Counted from the first letter of the stretch, positions 52,570 through 62,966 are shown. The stretch is 64,000 nt of DNA from Actinobacteria bacterium OV450 (GCA_001298555.1 LJCW01000011.1:1-64000), one strand, 5' to 3'. Numbers and translations: made by a program. Notes: a model not told the origin generated them from the sequence alone.

Positions 52570-54638
52570 TGGCACACGAGAACCGGCGGCCGGCCGGACA
52601 GGAGTCACCGGCCGCGCAGTTCCGCGGCTGGAGCGAGAACATCGGCACGTTGCGCTCGTACTACCAGCGCCTCCAGCAGGTGGCCGGCGAGGCCGCGGTC
52701 GTCATAGCCCCGCCGGGCACCCCGGGCGGCCCACTGGACCTCGGCATCAACGGGGCGGTCTTCGAGCGCGAGACCTTCCGCATCATGGTGATCGGCGAGT
52801 TCAGCAGCGGCAAGAGCACCCTGATCAACGCCCTGCTGGGCAAGCGGCTGCTGCCCACCAAGGCCAATCCGGCCACCGCCTTCACCACCGTCCTGCGCTG
52901 GGGTGAGACCGAGCGGGCCTGGCTGTACCGGGACGGGGACCGGCGGGGCGCCGAGACGGCCGTCACGACGGAGGAGTTCAAGCGGGAGGTCGCCCTCCAG
53001 ATCGATGCGAAGGGCGCGCCCCGGACTCCGTCCTTCGCGCTGGCCGTCGTCGAGCAGCCGCTGGAGCTGCTGCGCAGGTCGGTCGAGATCGTGGACTCGG
53101 CCGGGATCAACGAGAGTTCCGACCGCGAGCTGGTCACCCTGCGGTACCTGGAGGAGGTGGACGCCGTCGTGTTCGTCACCGACGCCGGACGGCCGTTCAC
53201 CCTCCACGAGACCGAGAACTACCTCACCCGGGTCCGGAAGCTGGGGCACCGCGACATCTTCTTCGTGGTGAACCAGTTCGACCGGATCGAGGAGGAGGAA
53301 CGGGCGGAGGTGATGAGCCGCTGCCGCAACGCGGTCGCCGAGCTCGCCGGGGAATCCGGTGCGGCCGCCGCCAACGTCTTCTTCGTCAGCGCTCTGCAGG
53401 CCCTGCGGTCACGGATCGACGGCGACGAGGCGCAGCTGGCGGCCTCGGGGATCGGAGCGCTGGAGTCCGCGCTGGAGGTGTTCTGCATGCGCGACGCGGC
53501 CCGGGTGAAGTTCGTCCGGCTCGCCGAGTTCCTGCGCCACAACGCCGTCAACCTGCGCGTGCGCCTGCACGACGAGGGCGCGATCCTGATGAAGTCGACG
53601 GCGGAGCTGCGCGAGCTCCTCGACCGCAGCCAGTCCACCCAGGACCAGCTGCGCGCCAGTGCCGACGCGATCCGCGACATCGTCAGCGGCAAGATCCAGG
53701 GCATCGAGAACGAACTCCAGCTGAGGTTCGCCGCGTTCCTGACCGAGGTCAGCCGCGAGATCGGCGAGTGGCACCTCACGAGCGGCCCGGGGCGCCTGAG
53801 CCGGGCCATCCGGTCCTTCACCAAGGGCGGCCGCGTCGCCGCCCAGCACGAGCTGATGGACGCGTACACGGTCCGGCTCCAGGAACACATGCAGGTGTTC
53901 TGCGCGCAGGAGCTCGACCAGGTCATCGAGCAGCGGCAGGCCGATCTGGTGCGCCAGCTGGAACCGCTGATCCGGGCGCACGCGAACCTCCTCGACAAGC
54001 TGCGCGCGGAACTCACCGGCTCACAGTCGGAGCGGGACCAGAACTACCTGATCTACACGCTGGCCATCGCGGCGGGCAAGGGCAACGGACGCGACGGGCC
54101 CCGCCGCCGCGACGACGTGCCGCTGATGTTCCGCCCCAGCTCCCTCATGGCGCTCGGCGCGGGCGGCGGCGCGGTGGTCGCCGGCGGGACGACCGCGGCC
54201 GCGGCGGCCGGTCTGATCAGCCTGGGCCTGGCCGTTCCGCCCGTCGGCGTGGCGGTGGCCATCGGCGCCGCGATCGGGCCGCTGCTGGCCTCGGGGGCGG
54301 TCTTCTTCGCCGACGGCAAGCTGCAGACGCGCGCGGCCGAGGAGTTCGCGGCCCATGTGAAGGACTCGGCGGCCCAGACCGCCCGCCAGTACGCGGGCAG
54401 CCGCTCGGCCGACCTGCGCGAGATGTGGGGCGGAATCAGCGGAACGCTCCACCTCCAGCTCCAGGACCTCATCGGCATCGTCCAGCGCAACATCGAGGAG
54501 TCCCGGCAGGACGAGCAGGACAAGACGGGCATGCGGGACCAGCTCTACGCGTTCGAGCAGCGGATCACCGACGTCGAGCAGCACATCGCGCACTTCCTGC
54601 AGCCGTTCGTCTCCGACGCGGAGCGGGAACAGGCGTAG
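52569..54638 (+). CDS. Dynamin-like GTPase with C-terminal membrane segments, second of the pair
   Basis: 689 residues. G1 GEFSSGKST at 76-84, G3 VDSAGINESS, G4 VVNQFDRIEEEER (NxxD): a canonical bacterial dynamin-like GTPase head. Long helical middle (ILMKSTAELRELLDRSQSTQ, LRASADAIRDIVSGKIQGIE) and two adjacent hydrophobic segments at about 530-580 (ALGAGGGAVVAGGTTAAAAA, PPVGVAVAIGAAIGPLLASG). Then a helical C-terminus (LQDLIGIVQRNIEESRQDEQ, YAFEQRITDVEQHIAHF). Expected to tubulate or fuse membranes with its upstream partner. Streptomyces DynA/DynB is the nearest known parallel by architecture; orthology was not tested. Confidence 0.88.
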   Translation: MAHENRRPAGQESPAAQFRGWSENIGTLRSYYQRLQQVAGEAAVVIAPPGTPGGPLDLGINGAVFERETFRIMVIGEFSSGKSTLINALLGKRLLPTKANPATAFTTVLRWGETERAWLYRDGDRRGAETAVTTEEFKREVALQIDAKGAPRTPSFALAVVEQPLELLRRSVEIVDSAGINESSDRELVTLRYLEEVDAVVFVTDAGRPFTLHETENYLTRVRKLGHRDIFFVVNQFDRIEEEERAEVMSRCRNAVAELAGESGAAAANVFFVSALQALRSRIDGDEAQLAASGIGALESALEVFCMRDAARVKFVRLAEFLRHNAVNLRVRLHDEGAILMKSTAELRELLDRSQSTQDQLRASADAIRDIVSGKIQGIENELQLRFAAFLTEVSREIGEWHLTSGPGRLSRAIRSFTKGGRVAAQHELMDAYTVRLQEHMQVFCAQELDQVIEQRQADLVRQLEPLIRAHANLLDKLRAELTGSQSERDQNYLIYTLAIAAGKGNGRDGPRRRDDVPLMFRPSSLMALGAGGGAVVAGGTTAAAAAGLISLGLAVPPVGVAVAIGAAIGPLLASGAVFFADGKLQTRAAEEFAAHVKDSAAQTARQYAGSRSADLREMWGGISGTLHLQLQDLIGIVQRNIEESRQDEQDKTGMRDQLYAFEQRITDVEQHIAHFLQPFVSDAEREQA

Positions 54639-54647
54639 CCGGGACGC

Positions 54648-54686
54648 GGACGACCGCCGGACCCGTCCTGGGCCCGGCGGTCGTCC
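54648..54686. terminator. Bidirectional terminator, GTPase pair / acyl-CoA dehydrogenase
   Basis: GGACGACCGCCGG pairs perfectly with CCGGCGGTCGTCC, with an inner CCC/GGG stem, between convergent genes. Confidence 0.9.
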
Positions 54687-54710
54687 ACGTCCGGCCGCAC
54701 GCCGGGCCCG

Positions 54711-55871
54711 CTACCCGGCGAAGCCCAGCTCACGGGCGATGAGCATGCGCTGCACCTCGCTGGTGCCCTCGCCGATCTCCAGGATCTTGGAATCCCGCCA
54801 CATGCGGGCCACGGGGTACTCGTTCATGAACCCGTAGCCGCCGTGGATCTGCGTGGCGTCCCGGGCGTTGTCCACGGCGACCGTGGAGGAGTACAGCTTC
54901 GCGATCGCCGCCTCCTTCTTGAACGGCTCCCCGGCCACCAGGCGGGAGGCCGCGTCGCGCCAGCCGATCCGCGCCATGTGCGCGCGCATCTCCATGTCCG
55001 CCAGCTTGAACTGGATGGCCTGGTTGTCGCCGATGGGCCGGCCGAAGGCCTTGCGCTCCTTCGCGTACTTCACCGACTCGTCCACGCAGCCCTGGGCCAG
55101 GCCGGTCGCGAGCGCCGAAATCGCGATGCGGCCCTCGTCGAGGATGCGCAGGAACTGGGCGTAGCCGCGGCCCTCCTGGCCGACGAGGTTGGCCAGCGGC
55201 ACCCGTACGTTGTCGAAGGCCAGCTCACGGGTGTCCGAGGAGTTCCAGCCGACCTTGGAGTACGGCGCGGCCACCGTGAAGCCCGGCGTGCCGGACGGGA
55301 CGATGATCGAGGAGATCTCCGGGCGGCCGTCGGCCTTGCGGCCCGTGACGGCCGTGACGGTGACCAGACTGGTGATGTCCGTGCCGGAGTTGGTGATGAA
55401 GCACTTCGAACCGTTGATCACCCACTCGTCGCCGTCCTTGACGGCGGTGGTGCGGGTGCCGCCCGCGTCGGAACCGCCGTCCGGCTCGGTCAGGCCGAAC
55501 GCGCCGAGCACCTCACCGGCGCACATCTTCGGCAGCCACTGCTGCTTCTGCTCCTCGGTGCCGAACAGGTACAGCGGCATGGCGCCGAGCGAGACGCCCG
55601 CCTCCAGCGTGATCGCGACCGAGGAGTCGACGCGGGCCAGCTCCTCCAGGGCGATGCCGAGGGCGAGGTAGTCGCCGCCCATGCCGCCGTACTCCTCCGG
55701 GAAGGGCAGGCCGAACAGGCCCATGCGGCCCATCTCGCGGACGATCTCGTACGGGAACTCGTGCCGCTCGTACAGATCGCCGATCTTGGGGGCGATCACG
55801 TCGTGCGCGAACGCCTCGACGGTACGGCGGAGTTCCTCGTGCTCGGGGGTGAGCCGGTGGTCGAGGGCCAT
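54711..55871 (-). CDS. acdH: Acyl-CoA dehydrogenase
   Basis: 386 residues. FGLTEPDGGSDAGGTRTTA and FITNSGTDIT are FAD and substrate-binding motifs. The C-terminal QIHGGYGFMNEYPVARMWRD and ILEIGEGTSEVQRMLIAREL are the acyl-CoA dehydrogenase signature. Oxidises short branched acyl-CoA, probably isovaleryl- or isobutyryl-CoA, given the operon. AGGAG precedes ATG 55871 (GTG 55883 alternative). Last gene of the operon. The symbol is by remembered synteny with S. coelicolor. Confidence 0.92.
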   Translation of the reverse strand: MALDHRLTPEHEELRRTVEAFAHDVIAPKIGDLYERHEFPYEIVREMGRMGLFGLPFPEEYGGMGGDYLALGIALEELARVDSSVAITLEAGVSLGAMPLYLFGTEEQKQQWLPKMCAGEVLGAFGLTEPDGGSDAGGTRTTAVKDGDEWVINGSKCFITNSGTDITSLVTVTAVTGRKADGRPEISSIIVPSGTPGFTVAAPYSKVGWNSSDTRELAFDNVRVPLANLVGQEGRGYAQFLRILDEGRIAISALATGLAQGCVDESVKYAKERKAFGRPIGDNQAIQFKLADMEMRAHMARIGWRDAASRLVAGEPFKKEAAIAKLYSSTVAVDNARDATQIHGGYGFMNEYPVARMWRDSKILEIGEGTSEVQRMLIARELGFAG

Positions 55872-55885
55872 GATCTTCTTCACTC

Positions 55886-56812
55886 CTAGTGGGAGAGGGC
55901 GCGGACGGTACGGGAGGGGCTGGGGCGTCCCAGCTGTTCGGCCATCCACACGCTCGTGGCGGTGAGGGCGGCCAGGTCGACGCCGGTCTCGATGCCGAGA
56001 CCGTCGAGCATCCACACCAGGTCCTCGGTGGCGAGGTTGCCGGTGGCGCTCTTCGCGTACGGGCATCCGCCGAGGCCGCCCGCGGAGGCGTCGACGGTGG
56101 TCACCCCGTGCTGGAGCGCGGCGAGGGTGTTGGACAGGGCCTGGCCGTAGGTGTCGTGGAAGTGCACGCCGATCCGGTCGGTCGGCACGCCCTCCTCGCC
56201 CAGCTCGCCGAGGAGGGCCTGGACATGACCCGGGGTGGCGACGCCGATGGTGTCGCCGAGGCTCAGCTCGTCACAGCCGAGGTCGAGCAGGGCCTTGGCC
56301 ACGCGGACGACCTGGTGGACCGGGACCGCGCCTTCCCAGGGGTCGCCGAAGCACATGGACAGGTAGCCGCGGACGTGCGCGCCGCCCTCCTTCGCCCGGG
56401 CCACGACGGGCTCGAACATCGCGAGGGACTCGGCGACGGTCCGGTTGAGGTTGCGCGAGGCGAAGGTCTCGGTCGCCGAGCCGAACACGGCGATCCGGGT
56501 GGCCCCCAGCGCGAGCGCGCGGTCGAGGCCGCGCTCGTTGGGGACGAGCACCGGCAGGTCCGCCTCCACGTCGGCGAGCTGCGGGAGGAGCTGCTCGGCG
56601 TCGGCGAGCTGCGGGACCCACTTGGGGTGCACGAAGCTGGTGGCCTCGATGGTGGTGAGCCCGGCGGCGGCGAGCCGGTGGATGAACTCGGCCTTCACCC
56701 CGGTCGGTACGGCCGTCTTCTCGTTCTGCAGCCCGTCGCGCGCCCCGACCTCGTGGATGCGGACGCGGGGCGGCAGCCCGGGGGCCGGGACGTTCATGGG
56801 CAGCCCGTTCAC
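55886..56812 (-). CDS. Hydroxymethylglutaryl-CoA lyase
   Basis: 308 residues, DRE-TIM metallolyase: [76 protein letters not shown], and the HMG-CoA lyase signature [18 protein letters not shown] with its catalytic Cys. Splits HMG-CoA to acetoacetate and acetyl-CoA, the last step of leucine breakdown. GTG 56812 overlaps the carboxylase stop as GTGA; ATG 56797 is the alternative. Confidence 0.94.
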   Translation of the reverse strand: MNGLPMNVPAPGLPPRVRIHEVGARDGLQNEKTAVPTGVKAEFIHRLAAAGLTTIEATSFVHPKWVPQLADAEQLLPQLADVEADLPVLVPNERGLDRALALGATRIAVFGSATETFASRNLNRTVAESLAMFEPVVARAKEGGAHVRGYLSMCFGDPWEGAVPVHQVVRVAKALLDLGCDELSLGDTIGVATPGHVQALLGELGEEGVPTDRIGVHFHDTYGQALSNTLAALQHGVTTVDASAGGLGGCPYAKSATGNLATEDLVWMLDGLGIETGVDLAALTATSVWMAEQLGRPSPSRTVRALSH

Positions 56813-58863
56813 GCGGCCGCCTCCTCTTCCTCGTCGGGGGTGACGACGGCCAGGACCTGGTCCATGGCGACGGTCGTACCGGGGGAGACGTCGAGCTCGG
56901 TGACGGTGCCGGCGTGCGGGGCGGCGATGACGTGCTCCATCTTCATCGCCTCGACGACGAGCAGGCTCTGGCCGGCCACCACCTGGTCCCCGACGGCCAC
57001 CTTGACGACGGTGACGGTGCCGGGCATGGGAGCGGCGAGGGTGTCGGCTCCCGCGTGGCCGCGACCGCTGAGGGCGGCCTCGACGGGGTCGTGCCGCTGC
57101 ACGTGCCAGCTGTCCGCGTCGCGGCCCAGCCAGGTCCCCTCCGCGGAGGCGGCGTGGCTGAACCGGTGGGTGACGCCGTCCAGTTCGACGGTGACCTCGT
57201 CCGGGGTGCGGCTGACGACCCGCCCGCGGGCCGGAGCGCCGGGGCCCTCGGCCACCAGGAGCTCCGTGGCGGGGCCGGTTCCGGTGCCCGGCCCGGCGGG
57301 ACGGGTGCGGACCTGGACCGGGTCCCGGCCCGGGAGGCGGAAGTGGTGCACCGTCCAGGCCGGGGTGCCGCCGAGGCGCCAGCCGTCGGCGGCCGAGAAC
57401 GGGTCCACCCAGCCCGGGTTCCCCGAGCCCCCGGCCGGCCGGGAGGGAGCGGCGGCGGGGAGCGCCAGCAGGGCCGCCGCCGCGTACACCTCCGGCGGCA
57501 CGCCGTCCGGGAGCAGGCCGGACAGGTCCCGCTCCACCAGTCCCGTGTCCAGGTTCCCGGACACCACGTCCGGGTGCGCCAACAGCCTGCGCAGGAAGCC
57601 GGCGTTGGTCTGGACGCCCAGGATCACGGTGTCGGCGAGGGCGGCCCGCAGCATGCGCAGGGCCGTCGCCCGGTCGGGGCCGTGGACGATGACCTTCGAC
57701 AGCATCGGGTCGTACGTGGAACCCGTGTCCACCCCGGCCAGCAGCCCCGAGTCCGTGCGCACCGCACCGCCGGACGGCTCGGACAGCGCCAGCACCGTAC
57801 CGCCGGACGGCAGGAACCCGCGCGCCGGGTCCTCGGCGCACACGCGGGCCTCGATGGCGTGGCCGGTCAGGGTGACGTCGTCCTGGCCGAAGCCCAGTTC
57901 CGCGCCCGCGGCCACCCGCAGCTGCTGTTCGACCAGGTCCAGGCCCGTGATCAGCTCCGTCACCGGGTGCTCGACCTGGAGGCGGGTGTTCATCTCCATG
58001 AAGTAGTACGAGGACGGGTCCCCGCCCGGGACGATGAACTCCACCGTGCCCGCGCCGACGTAACCGCAGGAGCGCGCCGCCTCCACGGCCGCCGCGCCCA
58101 TCGCCGCCCGGATCTGCGGGGTCAGCAGGACCGACGGGGCCTCCTCGATGACCTTCTGGTGGCGCCGCTGGAGGGAGCACTCGCGCTCGCCCAGGTGCAC
58201 CACGTTCCCGTGTGCGTCCGCGAGCACCTGGATCTCGATGTGCCGGGGCCGGTCCACCCACCGCTCCACGAGCAGCGTGTCGTCGCCGAAGGAGGACCGG
58301 GCCTCGCGGCGCGCCGCCGCGATCTCCTCGCCCAGCAGCGAGGCGTCCCGGACCAGGCGCATGCCCTTGCCGCCGCCGCCCGCCGAGGGCTTGAGCAGCA
58401 CCGGCATGCCGATCTCCGCCGCGGCCGCCGCCAGTTCGGCGTCCGACAGGCCGCTCCCCGAGGAGCCGGGTACGACCGGGACCCCGGCCGCCTTCACGGT
58501 CTCCTTGGCCCGGATCTTGTCGCCCATCAGGGAGATCGCCGAGGCCGGCGGCCCGATGAAGGCGAGGCCGGCTTCCGCGCAGGCGGCCGCGAAGGCGGCG
58601 TTCTCGGCGAGGAAGCCGTAGCCGGGGTGGACGGCCTCGGCGCCGGTGCGGCGGGCCGCGTCGAGCAGCTTCTCCACCGACAGGTAGCTCTCGGCGGCGG
58701 CGGCCGGGCCGATCCGGACGGCCGTGTCGGCCTCCCGCACGTGACGGGCGTCCGCGTCCGCGTCGCTGAAGACGGCCACCGAGCGGATGCCGAGCTCCCT
58801 CAGGGTGCGGATGACGCGCACCGCGATCTCGCCCCGGTTCGCGACCAGAACAGTGCTGAACAT
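56809..58863 (-). CDS. Acyl-CoA carboxylase alpha subunit (biotin carboxylase + BCCP)
   Basis: 684 residues. Biotin carboxylase domain 1-450: [53 protein letters not shown] (ATP grasp), [18 protein letters not shown]-terminal biotinyl domain: [20 protein letters not shown] and [19 protein letters not shown] with the biotin Lys in EAMKM. With the beta subunit and HMG-CoA lyase beside it, 3-methylcrotonyl-CoA is the likely substrate (LiuD-like). Confidence 0.95.
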   Translation of the reverse strand: MFSTVLVANRGEIAVRVIRTLRELGIRSVAVFSDADADARHVREADTAVRIGPAAAAESYLSVEKLLDAARRTGAEAVHPGYGFLAENAAFAAACAEAGLAFIGPPASAISLMGDKIRAKETVKAAGVPVVPGSSGSGLSDAELAAAAAEIGMPVLLKPSAGGGGKGMRLVRDASLLGEEIAAARREARSSFGDDTLLVERWVDRPRHIEIQVLADAHGNVVHLGERECSLQRRHQKVIEEAPSVLLTPQIRAAMGAAAVEAARSCGYVGAGTVEFIVPGGDPSSYYFMEMNTRLQVEHPVTELITGLDLVEQQLRVAAGAELGFGQDDVTLTGHAIEARVCAEDPARGFLPSGGTVLALSEPSGGAVRTDSGLLAGVDTGSTYDPMLSKVIVHGPDRATALRMLRAALADTVILGVQTNAGFLRRLLAHPDVVSGNLDTGLVERDLSGLLPDGVPPEVYAAAALLALPAAAPSRPAGGSGNPGWVDPFSAADGWRLGGTPAWTVHHFRLPGRDPVQVRTRPAGPGTGTGPATELLVAEGPGAPARGRVVSRTPDEVTVELDGVTHRFSHAASAEGTWLGRDADSWHVQRHDPVEAALSGRGHAGADTLAAPMPGTVTVVKVAVGDQVVAGQSLLVVEAMKMEHVIAAPHAGTVTELDVSPGTTVAMDQVLAVVTPDEEEEAAA

Positions 58864-58886
58864 CGAAGAAGTCCTCACGTCACACG

Positions 58887-60503
58887 TCACATTCGGAAGA
58901 TGCCGAAGCCCGCGTCGCCCAGCGGGGCGTTCGCGCACGCGGTCAGGGCCAGTCCCAGCACCTGCCGGGTCTCCATCGGGTCGATGACCCCGTCGTCCCA
59001 CAGCCGCGCGGTGGCGTAGTAGGCGTTGCCCTGTTCCTCGTACTGCGCGCGGACCGGGGCCTTGAAGGCCTCCTCGTCCTCGGCGGACCACTCCTGGCCG
59101 GCGCCCTCGATCTGGTCGCGCTTGACGGTGGCGAGCACGGACGCCGCCTGTTCGCCGCCCATCACGGAGATCTTGGCGTTGGGCCACATCCACAGGAAGC
59201 GGGGCGAGTAGGCCCGGCCGCACATCGAGTAGTTGCCCGCGCCGTACGAGCCGCCGACGACCACGGTCAGCTTCGGGACGCGGGTGCAGGCCACGGCCGT
59301 GACCATCTTGGCGCCGTGCTTGGCGATGCCGCCGGCCTCGTAGTCGCGGCCGACCATGAAGCCCGAGATGTTCTGGAGGAAGAGGAGCGGGATCCCGCGC
59401 TGGTCGCACAGTTCGATGAAGTGCGCGCCCTTCTGGGCGGATTCGGAGAACAGGATGCCGTTGTTGGCGACGATGCCGACCGGGTGGCCGTGGATCCGGG
59501 CGAAGCCGGTGACCAGCGTCTGCCCGTACTCCGCCTTGAACTCCTGGAAGCGGGAGCCGTCCGTGATCCGCGCGATGATCTCGCGGGCGTCGTACGGGGT
59601 GCGCGAGTCGACCGGCACCGCGCCGTACAGCCCGTACGGGTCCACCTTCGGCTCCTCGGGAGCCTCGACCGGCCAGGGCAGGGGCCCGCGTTCCGGCAGG
59701 GTCGCCACGATGTTCCGTACGATCCGCAGCGCGTGCGCGTCGTCCTCCGCGAGGTGGTCGGTGACGCCGGAGGTCCGGGAGTGGACCTCGCCGCCGCCGA
59801 GCTCCTCGGCCGTGACCACCTCGCCGGTGGCGGCCTTCACCAGCGGCGGGCCGCCCAGGAAGATCGTGCCCTGGCCGCGGACGATGACGGCTTCGTCGCT
59901 CATCGCCGGGACGTACGCGCCGCCCGCCGTGCAGGAGCCGAGGACGGCGGCGATCTGCGGGATGCCCGCGCCGGACATGCGGGCCTGGTTGTAGAAGATG
60001 CGGCCGAAGTGCTCCCGGTCGGGGAAGACCTCGTCCTGCATGGGGAGGAAGGCGCCGCCCGAGTCGACCAGGTAGAGGCAGGGGAGACGGTTCTCCAGGG
60101 CCACCTCCTGCGCGCGCAGGTGCTTCTTGACGGTCATCGGGTAGTACGTGCCGCCCTTGACGGTGGCGTCGTTCGCGACGATGACGCATTCGCGGCCGCT
60201 GACCCGGCCGATGCCCGCGATGACCCCGGCGGCCGGGGCCGCGCCCCCGTACATGTCCTCGGCGGCCAGCGGGGCCAGCTCCAGGAAGGGCGATCCGGGG
60301 TCCAGGAGGGTGTCCACGCGGTCGCGGGGGAGCAGCTTCCCGCGGGCGGTGTGGCGGGCGCGGGCCTTCTCGCCGCCGCCGAGCCGGGCCGCGTCGAGCC
60401 GGGCCCGCAGCCCCTCGGCGAGCTCGCGGTGGGCGGCCTCGTTGGTCCGCCAGGCCTCGGACGCCGGGTCCGCGGCGCTCGTCAGCACTGGTGCCTGCTG
60501 CAT
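58887..60503 (-). CDS. Acyl-CoA carboxylase beta subunit (carboxyltransferase, MCC-type)
   Basis: 538 residues. Carboxyltransferase with [99 protein letters not shown] and [20 protein letters not shown]. The residues after DATVKGG match methylcrotonyl- and geranyl-CoA carboxylase beta subunits rather than propionyl-CoA ones. First gene of the catabolic operon, 100 nt from the divergent TetR gene. Confidence 0.95.
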   Translation of the reverse strand: MQQAPVLTSAADPASEAWRTNEAAHRELAEGLRARLDAARLGGGEKARARHTARGKLLPRDRVDTLLDPGSPFLELAPLAAEDMYGGAAPAAGVIAGIGRVSGRECVIVANDATVKGGTYYPMTVKKHLRAQEVALENRLPCLYLVDSGGAFLPMQDEVFPDREHFGRIFYNQARMSGAGIPQIAAVLGSCTAGGAYVPAMSDEAVIVRGQGTIFLGGPPLVKAATGEVVTAEELGGGEVHSRTSGVTDHLAEDDAHALRIVRNIVATLPERGPLPWPVEAPEEPKVDPYGLYGAVPVDSRTPYDAREIIARITDGSRFQEFKAEYGQTLVTGFARIHGHPVGIVANNGILFSESAQKGAHFIELCDQRGIPLLFLQNISGFMVGRDYEAGGIAKHGAKMVTAVACTRVPKLTVVVGGSYGAGNYSMCGRAYSPRFLWMWPNAKISVMGGEQAASVLATVKRDQIEGAGQEWSAEDEEAFKAPVRAQYEEQGNAYYATARLWDDGVIDPMETRQVLGLALTACANAPLGDAGFGIFRM

Positions 60504-60532
60504 CGGTCGAGCTCCCTTGCTCGGTGCACGCT

Positions 60533-60580
60533 GTTAATGAGCGTTAACGCATGTACCGCCTAGGTTAACGAGCGCTAACG
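60533..60580. promoter_or_regulatory. Tandem TetR operators between the carboxylase operon and its regulator
   Basis: GTTAATGAGCGTTAACG (60533-60549) and GTTAACGAGCGCTAACG (60564-60580) are direct repeats 31 bp apart, identical at 15 of 17 positions and each partly palindromic (GTTAA...TTAAC). They fill the 99-nt divergent gap. Confidence 0.85.
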
Positions 60581-60602
60581 GCCCTGTCTAGAATGGATTC
60601 CC

Positions 60603-61181
60603 ATGAGCACCAGAGCGGCCGCCCCGACCCGTCGCGAGCAGATCCTCAGTGAGGCCGCCCGCCTCTTCGCCGAGCGCGGGTTCCACGGCGTCGGCGTGGA
60701 CGAGATAGGGGCTGCGGTGGGCATCAGCGGGCCCGGCCTGTACCGCCACTTCGCGGGCAAGGACGCGATGCTCGCCGAGCTGCTGGTCGGGATCAGCGAA
60801 CGCCTGCTGACCGGCGGCCGCCACCGGGTGGCCGAGGCCGCGGGCGACCCGGACGGCGTGCTGGCCTCCCTCATCGACGGCCACATCGACTTCGCCCTCG
60901 ACGACCGGGCGCTGATCACCCTGCACGACAGGGAGCTGGACCGGCTGCGGGAGGCCGACCGCAAGCTGGTGCGCCAGCTCCAGCGGCAGTACGTCGAGCT
61001 GTGGGTGGAGGTCGTGCGCGAACTGCACCCGGAGGTCGTCGAGGCCGAGGTGCGCGTCTCCGTCCACGCCGTGTTCGGTCTGCTCAACTCCACGCCGCAC
61101 CTGGCGGCGCTCGGCCGGGCGGCGACGGAATCGCTGCTGCGGCGGCTGGCGCACGGGGCGTTCGGGGCGCTGTCGGGGTGA
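60603..61181 (+). CDS. TetR-family regulator of the leucine/branched acyl-CoA operon
   Basis: 192 residues. N-terminal HTH: REQILSEAARLFAERGFHGV, GVDEIGAAVGISGPGLYRHF, AGKDAMLAELL. The helical ligand domain includes YVELWVEVVRELHPEVVEAE and VRVSVHAVFGLLNSTPHLA. Divergent from the carboxylase operon with two matched operators between them, so it probably represses that operon until a CoA thioester accumulates. The 2-nt-off CCC before ATG suggests a short leader. Confidence 0.92.
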   Translation: MSTRAAAPTRREQILSEAARLFAERGFHGVGVDEIGAAVGISGPGLYRHFAGKDAMLAELLVGISERLLTGGRHRVAEAAGDPDGVLASLIDGHIDFALDDRALITLHDRELDRLREADRKLVRQLQRQYVELWVEVVRELHPEVVEAEVRVSVHAVFGLLNSTPHLAALGRAATESLLRRLAHGAFGALSG

Positions 61182-61246
61182 GGCGACACGTCCGCTGGTC
61201 GGAATGGAACCGGCGACGGGGGTTCGGCGGCGGCAGAATGGGCCGT

Positions 61247-62044
61247 ATGCCGAAGCCGATAGAGACGCCCGTACCGAACCGCGCCGAACTCATCGACCAC
61301 CTGGTCCGCACCCGGATCTCCGGTCAGGTCGCCACGCCGCGCGAGAACAACCTGTCGCACTACCGCAAGCTCGCCAACGGCGACCGGCACTACTGGCTGG
61401 GCCTGGAGCTGGGCGACCGCTGGACGGACGAGCAGGACGTGCTCGCCGTGATGGCGGAGAGGGTCGGCGTCGTCGACGACGCCGCGCACCGCTTCGGCCA
61501 GGACACCATCGACCCGGAGCTGACCGTCTCCGGTCTGGACCGGATGGCGGCCCGGCTGCGCAAGGCGGCCCTGGACCGGCAGAGCGTGCTGTTCGCCACG
61601 GGACACCCGGGCGGGCTGCTGGACGTCCACCGGGCGACGGCGGCGGCGTTGCGCGCGGCGGGCTGCGAGATCGTGGTGATCCCCCCGGACCTGGTCGCGG
61701 ACGAGGGCTCGGTGTGGCAGTTCGCGGACGTCGCCGTGCTGGAACGGGGCGCCACGCTGTGGCACACCCACTCCCCGGCGCCGATGGCCGCGATCCTGGA
61801 CGGCCTGGCGGCGGCGAACCGCCCCCAGCCGGACCTGGTCGTCGCCGACCACGGCTGGGCGGGGTGCGCGGCGCAGCGCGGGCTGGACGCGGTGGGGTAC
61901 GCGGACTGCAACGACCCCGCGCTGTTCCTCGGCGAGGCGGAGGGCACCCTCCAGGTGGCGGTCCCGTTGGACGACCACGTACGCGACCCGCGTTTCTACG
62001 ACCCGATGGTGGCCTACCTGCTGTCGTCGGCCGGCCTGCTGTAG
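61247..62044 (+). CDS. Conserved actinobacterial phosphatase-like protein
   Basis: 265 residues. Conserved-looking blocks are NNLSHYRKLANGDRHYWLGL, SVLFATGHPGGLLDVHRATA, TLWHTHSPAPMAAIL and LVVADHGWAGCAAQRGLDAV. HTHSP and ADHGWAG resemble metal- or phosphate-binding sites, and the family is annotated as phosphatase in actinobacteria; I cannot show the reaction. ATG 61238 is an in-frame alternative. Confidence 0.75.
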   Translation: MPKPIETPVPNRAELIDHLVRTRISGQVATPRENNLSHYRKLANGDRHYWLGLELGDRWTDEQDVLAVMAERVGVVDDAAHRFGQDTIDPELTVSGLDRMAARLRKAALDRQSVLFATGHPGGLLDVHRATAAALRAAGCEIVVIPPDLVADEGSVWQFADVAVLERGATLWHTHSPAPMAAILDGLAAANRPQPDLVVADHGWAGCAAQRGLDAVGYADCNDPALFLGEAEGTLQVAVPLDDHVRDPRFYDPMVAYLLSSAGLL

Positions 62045-62049
62045 TCCGA

Positions 62050-62077
62050 CCGGCGGGGCCTCACCCGGCCCCGCCGG
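62050..62077. terminator. Terminator between the phosphatase-like gene and the SDR gene
   Basis: CCGGCGGGGCC pairs perfectly with GGCCCCGCCGG around TCACCC. Serves both convergent genes. Confidence 0.88.
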
Positions 62078-62105
62078 CGTTCCGGCGGACCGGCCGGTCC
62101 GCCGA

Positions 62106-62966
62106 CTAGCCCAGCCAGGAGCCCATCTCGGTCTGGACCGCGGAGCCGTCGAGGTCGGCGAGCTTCATGCCGACGAAGGTGCGGGCCCAGTCGGAGGTCT
62201 GGATCCGGAACGGCATCTTCTCGGCGGTCAGCGCCTCGACGACCGGCGCCGCCGCCTGCTCCGGGGTCTGCGCGGTGTCGCTGCCGAAGGACTGCAGGGC
62301 GTGGTTGATGTAGCCCTGGAGCTGCGGGGCGTACGGACCGGCCTGGGCGAGCAGGGCCGGGATGTCGAGCCCGACGTTGTTCACGAACTCGCTGGAGACG
62401 GCGCCCGGTTCGACGACGGAGACCTGCACGCCGGCGGCCGCGGCGACCGGCGCGAGGGACTCCATGAAGCCCTCGACGGCGAACTTGGCCGCGCAGTAGG
62501 ACTCGTTGAACGGCTGGCCGACGACGCCGCCGACGCTCGTCACGGTGATGACCCGGCCGCCCGAGGCGCGCAGGTGGGGAAGTGCGGCGCGGGTGAGCTC
62601 GACGACGCCGAAGAAGTTGACCTCCATCACGGACCGCACCTGCTCCATGCCGTGCTGCTCGACGGTGCCGACGAAGCCGGCCCCGGCGTTGTTCACGACG
62701 GCGTCGAGGTGCCCGTGCTCGGCGACGACCTCGGCCACGCAGGCGGCCACGGAGTCCGCGTCGGTCACGTCCAGCCGCTTGACCTGGACGAGGTCGGTGA
62801 CGCCGGCCTCGGCGGCGGCCTTGACCAGGGCGTCGGAGCGGGTGGTGTCGCGCATGGTGGCGACGGCGTGCCAGCCGGCCCGTGCGGCGGCGACCGCGGC
62901 GGCCAGGCCGATGCCGGAGGAGGTGCCGGTGATGAGGACGGTCTTGGCGGCGGTGTTGGTGGTCAT
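62106..62966 (-). CDS. Short-chain dehydrogenase/reductase
   Basis: 286 residues, classical SDR. TVLITGTSSGIGLAAAVAAA (NADP-binding TGxxxGIG), VVNNAGAGFVGTVE (NNAG), VITVTSVGGVVGQPFNESYC with the catalytic Tyr-Cys-Ala-Ala-Lys (YCAAK). VVEPGAVSSEFVNNVG follows. Substrate unknown. ATG 62966 with GGGAG upstream. Divergent from MarR with a shared palindromic operator, so MarR-controlled. Confidence 0.93.
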   Translation of the reverse strand: MTTNTAAKTVLITGTSSGIGLAAAVAAARAGWHAVATMRDTTRSDALVKAAAEAGVTDLVQVKRLDVTDADSVAACVAEVVAEHGHLDAVVNNAGAGFVGTVEQHGMEQVRSVMEVNFFGVVELTRAALPHLRASGGRVITVTSVGGVVGQPFNESYCAAKFAVEGFMESLAPVAAAAGVQVSVVEPGAVSSEFVNNVGLDIPALLAQAGPYAPQLQGYINHALQSFGSDTAQTPEQAAAPVVEALTAEKMPFRIQTSDWARTFVGMKLADLDGSAVQTEMGSWLG

